DNA of 9,779 nt from Candidatus Hydrogenedentota bacterium (GTDB lineage Bacteria > Hydrogenedentota > Hydrogenedentia > Hydrogenedentales > CAITNO01), in NCBI GenBank assembly GCA_007124105.1, contig SLFT01000247.1:1-9779 (forward strand). Reading direction: 5' to 3'. Below, one piece after another: positions 6,979 to 9,779 of the stretch. Each line of letters starts with the position of its first letter. Positions within the stretch are counted from its first letter, which is position 1. The position numbers and the translations under genes are program-made. The notes below the pieces were generated by a model. The model was not told the origin of the DNA. It made no database searches and saw only the letters and a program-made list of their open reading frames with translations.

Positions 6979-7042
6979 GCCGCACGGTACGGCAATCTCA
7001 AAACAGGCTGTTGGCCCGATTACTTCGTATGAGACGTATAAT

Positions 7043-7072
7043 TCGACATATCCGGTGTGGGCATGGTATTAT
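7043..7072 (+). promoter_or_regulatory. Promoter of the corrinoid-protein gene
   Basis: TCGACA (7043-7048) and TATTAT (7067-7072) each differ from the sigma-70 consensus at one position, with an 18-bp spacer. The transcript would start near 7079 and have a leader of about 82 nt. That is too short for a cobalamin riboswitch, and none is seen. Confidence 0.55.
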
Positions 7073-7161
7073 AGGCGCGCTTTTTGGGAAGAGTATTTCT
7101 TGGTGTTGTATGGAATACGCCGCAGGAACAACGTTTGCGGTAATTATTTGGGAGATGAGTC

Positions 7162-7827
7162 ATGGAAGTTTTTGAACAGATAGCAACTTGTGTAAGTCGT
7201 GGAAAAATCAACAAGGATTCGCCGTATCCACCCGATATGCGTGGTGAAGACGGCGTATTCGAATTGGTGCGCGATGCGCTGACTGGCGATACAGACCCCA
7301 ATGACATTCTGACCAAAGGGTTGATGGTCGGCATGAATGACGTGGGCAAGAAATTCAGCCGCAACGAAGTGTTCGTACCCGACCTGCTCATGGCTGCCAA
7401 GGCGATGACAGCCGGTATGGAACAGCTGCAACCCCACTTCGATTCGGGCGCGGCAAAACGGCGCGGCGTTTTCATCGTGGGCACGGTACAGGGCGACCTG
7501 CACGACATTGGCAAGAACTTAGTGCGCATGATGATGGAGGGCGCCGGTTATGAAGTGATTGACATGGGCGTGGACGTGGCCCCCGAGGCCTTCCTTGCGA
7601 AAGTGGATGAACGCCCGGGAAGCATCGTTGGACTCAGCGCCCTGCTTACCACCACCATGGTCAACATGGAAAAAACCACAAAGATGATCAAGGAAAAGCA
7701 TCCCGACGCACTGGTGGTTGTCGGCGGCGCACCGCTTACCCAGGAATTCTGCGACAAGATCGGCGCAGACGCTTACTCGCCGGACCCACAAGGCATTATC
7801 GAGTGGCTTGACGCAAAAGTCGCCTGA
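7162..7827 (+). CDS. Corrinoid (B12) methyl-carrier protein, MtaC/MttC-like
   Basis: This 221-residue cytoplasmic protein should carry a methyl group on bound cobalamin between two methyltransferases. An N-terminal helical cap (about 30-95, with LMVGMNDVGKKFSRNEVFVPDLLMAAKAM) is followed by a Rossmann-like B12 domain (100-221). That domain has the lower-ligand motif DLHDIG (112-117, H114), S159 in GLSALLTTTM, and VVVGGAP (185-191). This is the standard layout and length for corrinoid proteins of methanol, methylamine or glycine-betaine systems. The N-terminal residues 1-28 are a little longer than usual. No substrate methyltransferase, MtrH-like partner or reactivase is present. The start has GGGAG 8 nt upstream. 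A promoter and terminator on either side indicate a single-gene transcript. Confidence 0.93.
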   Translation: MEVFEQIATCVSRGKINKDSPYPPDMRGEDGVFELVRDALTGDTDPNDILTKGLMVGMNDVGKKFSRNEVFVPDLLMAAKAMTAGMEQLQPHFDSGAAKRRGVFIVGTVQGDLHDIGKNLVRMMMEGAGYEVIDMGVDVAPEAFLAKVDERPGSIVGLSALLTTTMVNMEKTTKMIKEKHPDALVVVGGAPLTQEFCDKIGADAYSPDPQGIIEWLDAKVA

Positions 7828-7858
7828 CCCAACACAGTAATATAGACGAACAAAAATC

Positions 7859-7902
7859 AACCGGAACACTATGTCCGCGTGGCATGTGTTCCGGTTATTT
7901 TG
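7859..7902 (+). terminator. Rho-independent terminator after the corrinoid gene
   Basis: An 11-bp perfect stem, AACCGGAACAC with GTGTTCCGGTT, closes an inner hairpin (ATG-CC / GG-CAT) and is followed by ATTTTGTT. The preceding AACAAAAAT would give a T-rich tail on the other strand too, so it could act both ways. It starts 32 nt past the stop codon. Confidence 0.8.
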
Positions 7903-8032
7903 TTAACGCATAAACAAGGAATAAAGACAAGACGGCTCATTGAAGTTGTTCGTTGTAGCCCCGGGGAAGTCCCTCCCTTGGCCCTGTGACGCCACCGTAA
8001 ACAAGAAAAATGGGGGCCGCGATATGCCTCAA

Positions 8033-8092
8033 CATGTCCGATGCTGTGCGACCGCATCTGGCTGCGTCCGAACGCATCCGACAATGTCAGGC
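8033..8092 (+). repeat. 10-bp-period TCCGAC array, copy D (6 units)
   Basis: Six consecutive 10-mers are CATGTCCGAT, GCTGTGCGAC, CGCATCTGGC, TGCGTCCGAA, CGCATCCGAC and AATGTCAGGC. The period holds without slips over 60 bp although each unit carries changes. The last two units resemble the last two of copy A (CTCCGAC AATGTCTG). Confidence 0.55.
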
Positions 8093-8131
8093 AATCCACC
8101 GATAGGCCAAATTTTCGGAGCAGGGCCGCCC

Positions 8132-8151
8132 TGTGGATAACATCTGGATAA
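8132..8151. other. Two DnaA-box-like sites 11 bp apart
   Basis: TGTGGATAA (8132-8140) is the exact complement of the consensus box TTATCCACA. TCTGGATAA (8143-8151) differs at one base. Same orientation and one-helical-turn spacing would suit cooperative binding. No dnaA, dnaN or AT-rich unwinding region is near, so an origin is not claimed. Confidence 0.35.
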
Positions 8152-8290
8152 CCCGTCGGGGCAAGCGTAATCTGCGCGTTCAGTTGAACTCCTGCCTTTT
8201 ATGATTTCTACTGCAAATCGCATCTTCACAGGCATTTAGCCCTCCAATTCTCAAGACATACAGCAATTCACCAGCAGACCGGTCATCTCG

Positions 8291-8319
8291 TTGTTAAATA
8301 CGCTCTATTATGATACAAT
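8291..8319 (+). promoter_or_regulatory. Promoter of the receiver gene
   Basis: TTGTTA (8291-8296) and TACAAT (8314-8319) are separated by 17 bp. The transcript would start near 8326, giving a leader of about 22 nt that includes the GGAGG site. Confidence 0.55.
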
Positions 8320-8347
8320 ATCGAGAAATAGTAATGGAGGCGTTTCA

Positions 8348-8782
8348 ATGAGAAACAAAGAATTGCCCGGGCCAATGAAGTTGCTAATTGCCTGTCAGGA
8401 TGTGGAATATGGCATGACATTGGCCCGATTTATGGATTTCCCGCATGTAACCATCGAGCGTTGCCATGATATGGCGGGCCTGTTGCGGCTTGCCAGTCGT
8501 GAATGCTTTGATGCGCTGGTATTAGACTTGGAATTAGCCAATCAAGGAAATATAGACCTGGTGTCTTTTGTGCGACAGCGGAATCCGGCTACGCGCATGA
8601 TTCTACTGTTTGAGATAGACCATATAGACGCTGCCCTTGACGGAATACGGATGGGCGCTTTTTTCTATTTACCCAAGTCAAGCCCGCCCTCTGATGTGGC
8701 GCTTGCCGTCAACAAAGCGCTGGAAAAGAAATGGGTGTCGAACACCTGGGGCCCGGGGATTCCGTCGCCGGTACGCAATTGA
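8348..8782 (+). CDS. Stand-alone response-regulator receiver protein, degenerate
   Basis: The 144-residue product is a single CheY-like receiver domain with no output domain. The probable phosphoacceptor is D60 in DALVLDLELA, the conserved lysine is K110 in FFYLPK, and DAALDGIRMGAF (94-105) is the normal helix 4. Other active-site residues are changed. The metal-binding acidic pair after strand 1 reads C16-Q17 (LLIACQD, with D18 after it), and the switch Thr/Ser after strand 4 is F88 (MILLFEID). It may therefore signal without ordinary phosphorylation. ATG 8348 is chosen over an upstream ATG at 8291 because GGAGG lies 7 nt before it and 8291 overlaps the predicted promoter. The last 118 bp overlap the opposing gene. 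Residues past about 129 fit no receiver element. Confidence 0.82.
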   Translation: MRNKELPGPMKLLIACQDVEYGMTLARFMDFPHVTIERCHDMAGLLRLASRECFDALVLDLELANQGNIDLVSFVRQRNPATRMILLFEIDHIDAALDGIRMGAFFYLPKSSPPSDVALAVNKALEKKWVSNTWGPGIPSPVRN

Positions 8783-9779
8783 CCGACTGAAGTCAAGGGC
8801 ACCCAGTCATCCCAACTGCGAGCCCCGTAAGACTCCAGGCTCAGAACAGATCGCAGGTTTTCCGTCGTTCCGTCTCTGCCTCGGACATCCCGCAACAGAT
8901 GGTAAAACACCATGGACCGCATGTCCTGCTCTCCATCCAAACCAAAATCCGCAGCAAACCCGTTAACGAGTGCCATTTGCGGGTAGTCTTCCGGAGTGCC
9001 GGCACCCCCATCAAACAAAACCATCGGATAACCTTTGCGCTGCGAATCCCAACTCAACACGTCCGGGATGACATGCGAATAAAACTCACGCTCGCCCCGA
9101 CTGGTGTAATTTCCGGTCTGCCTCAAGTTCGGAAGTCCGGCATTGATGTCGTTGGATAAAATTCGCCGATCCCCGCCGAATGCAAATGGCAGGGAGAATA
9201 CGGAATCGAAGTCCTGATAGACCGCCCAGCCACCTGCGTCAACGTCCCCATCATCATCCTCTCCCGGCTCTGTCGGCTCCTCTCCCCATTCCGCCCCCGG
9301 CGGCCATGCTCCTTGCGTTGCGGCGGATGCGGCCGCTCCATCAACTCCATCCAGAATATCCCCATGAGCGCTGCTCCCGAGATCGATCTCGTCATCAAAC
9401 AAAATAATTTCGGCTGCGTCCTCGCCGCCCCCCACCACCACAACTTGTACGCGAATCGTCCGTCCGTTCGGGAAATACAACACGGGATGGACCGATTGCA
9501 GGTCGAAATCCACATTGGGCCCCGGCTCCAGATCGGCCCGCCCTTGGTACAAGAACTCGGGAACCAAGACACTGTCCGCTCCGCCGAGATCCCACGCCGA
9601 GCCGTCGCGTCCCCGCTCCACGGCGCCGCGGCCGTTGACGGAAACTCCGCTCGATGCGAACAGATGCGTCTCGCCAGCACGGAAACGGTCACTGAGCGCG
9701 GCACTGGTAAGCTCGAATGCAATGGGGGTATCCCGTGACTCGAGATCCAGAGCAAACCATTCCTCTTCTGCTTGCTCCT
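8665..9779 (-). CDS. Unrecognised large acidic protein (5' end missing)
   Basis: The frame is open from the right edge to a TAG at 8665, giving 370 residues of C-terminal sequence. No family is recognised. The protein is acidic and rich in glycine, aspartate and aromatics, with few lysines. Strand-like stretches such as IRVQVVVVGGG and AEIILFDD lie near 107-130. A flexible acidic linker (about 156-182, GEEPTEPGEDDDGDVDAGG) follows, and then a denser region with MALVNGFAADFGLDG and SMVFYHLLRDVRGRDG. No signal peptide, membrane segment or sorting tag is seen, but the N-terminus is outside the window. The composition suits an extracytoplasmic or surface protein. The last 39 codons overlap the receiver gene and look less protein-like, so the natural end may have been lost. 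Confidence 0.6.
   Translation of the reverse strand, partial: EQAEEEWFALDLESRDTPIAFELTSAALSDRFRAGETHLFASSGVSVNGRGAVERGRDGSAWDLGGADSVLVPEFLYQGRADLEPGPNVDFDLQSVHPVLYFPNGRTIRVQVVVVGGGEDAAEIILFDDEIDLGSSAHGDILDGVDGAAASAATQGAWPPGAEWGEEPTEPGEDDDGDVDAGGWAVYQDFDSVFSLPFAFGGDRRILSNDINAGLPNLRQTGNYTSRGEREFYSHVIPDVLSWDSQRKGYPMVLFDGGAGTPEDYPQMALVNGFAADFGLDGEQDMRSMVFYHLLRDVRGRDGTTENLRSVLSLESYGARSWDDWVPLTSVGQLRTGDGIPGPQVFDTHFFSSALLTASATSEGGLDLGK

Larger units (their letters stand above)
7828..8347. other. 520-bp spacer before the receiver gene
   Basis: It contains the terminator at 7859-7902, repeat array D, two DnaA-box-like sites and the promoter at 8291-8319. A minus-strand ORF (8235-8029, 68 residues) has GGAGG 5 nt before its ATG, but its last third is the repeat array and the product is not recognisable. 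Confidence 0.6.

Noticed and set aside
7957..8003. Cobalamin-riboswitch-like words (GGGGAAGTCCC ... CGCCACCGTAAAC) just after the corrinoid gene
   Set aside because: The GGTGAAAATCC core is missing, no B12 box (GCCAGGAGACC) follows, and there is no B12 gene downstream. The resemblance is limited to short words.
3353..8092. The short arrays as CRISPR
   Set aside because: The units are contiguous 10-mers with no spacers, and there are no cas genes.

Overview
The window reads as ordinary bacterial chromosome, roughly 50-57% G+C, with good Shine-Dalgarno sites and sigma-70-like promoters. One gene carries a Sec signal peptide. The lineage cannot be fixed from this sequence. A corrinoid protein, a eukaryote-like kinase, a degenerate receiver and short TCCGAC-rich intergenic arrays together suggest an environmental Gram-negative, perhaps of the Planctomycetes/Hydrogenedentes kind. 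That is a low-confidence inference from memory.

Left block (1-4820, all minus strand). A tight three-gene operon runs leftwards: a MaoC/HtdX-type hotdog dehydratase (3227-2325), a high-molecular-weight FabG4-type 3-oxoacyl reductase (2332-914, overlapping by 8 nt) and a FadI-type thiolase (from 895, cut by the window edge). Together these supply dehydratase/hydratase, reductase/dehydrogenase and thiolase, which are three steps of an acyl-CoA cycle. The operon has a TTGACA promoter with a perfect 19-bp palindrome across its spacer and -10. Upstream of it lies a gene for an exported 395-residue protein that resembles the LolA/DUF2092 fold and has low-complexity repeats.

Middle block (4821-7900, plus strand). 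A 573-bp spacer holds divergent promoters. It is followed by a DUF4393/Abi-alpha-like protein that seems to lack its usual N-terminus, a stand-alone Ser/Thr-kinase-like protein with an HGDLQHGN catalytic loop, and a monocistronic corrinoid (B12) carrier protein with its own promoter and terminator.

Right block (7900-9779). A 520-bp spacer has a 10-bp-period repeat array and two DnaA-box-like sites. After it comes a small degenerate response-regulator receiver protein on the plus strand. A large unrecognised minus-strand protein enters from the right edge, and its 3' end overlaps the receiver gene by 118 bp.

The most unusual signal is a degenerate tandem array of a 10-nt unit (consensus about NNNGTCCGAC). 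It occurs in four separate spacers, in both orientations and always outside the assigned genes.
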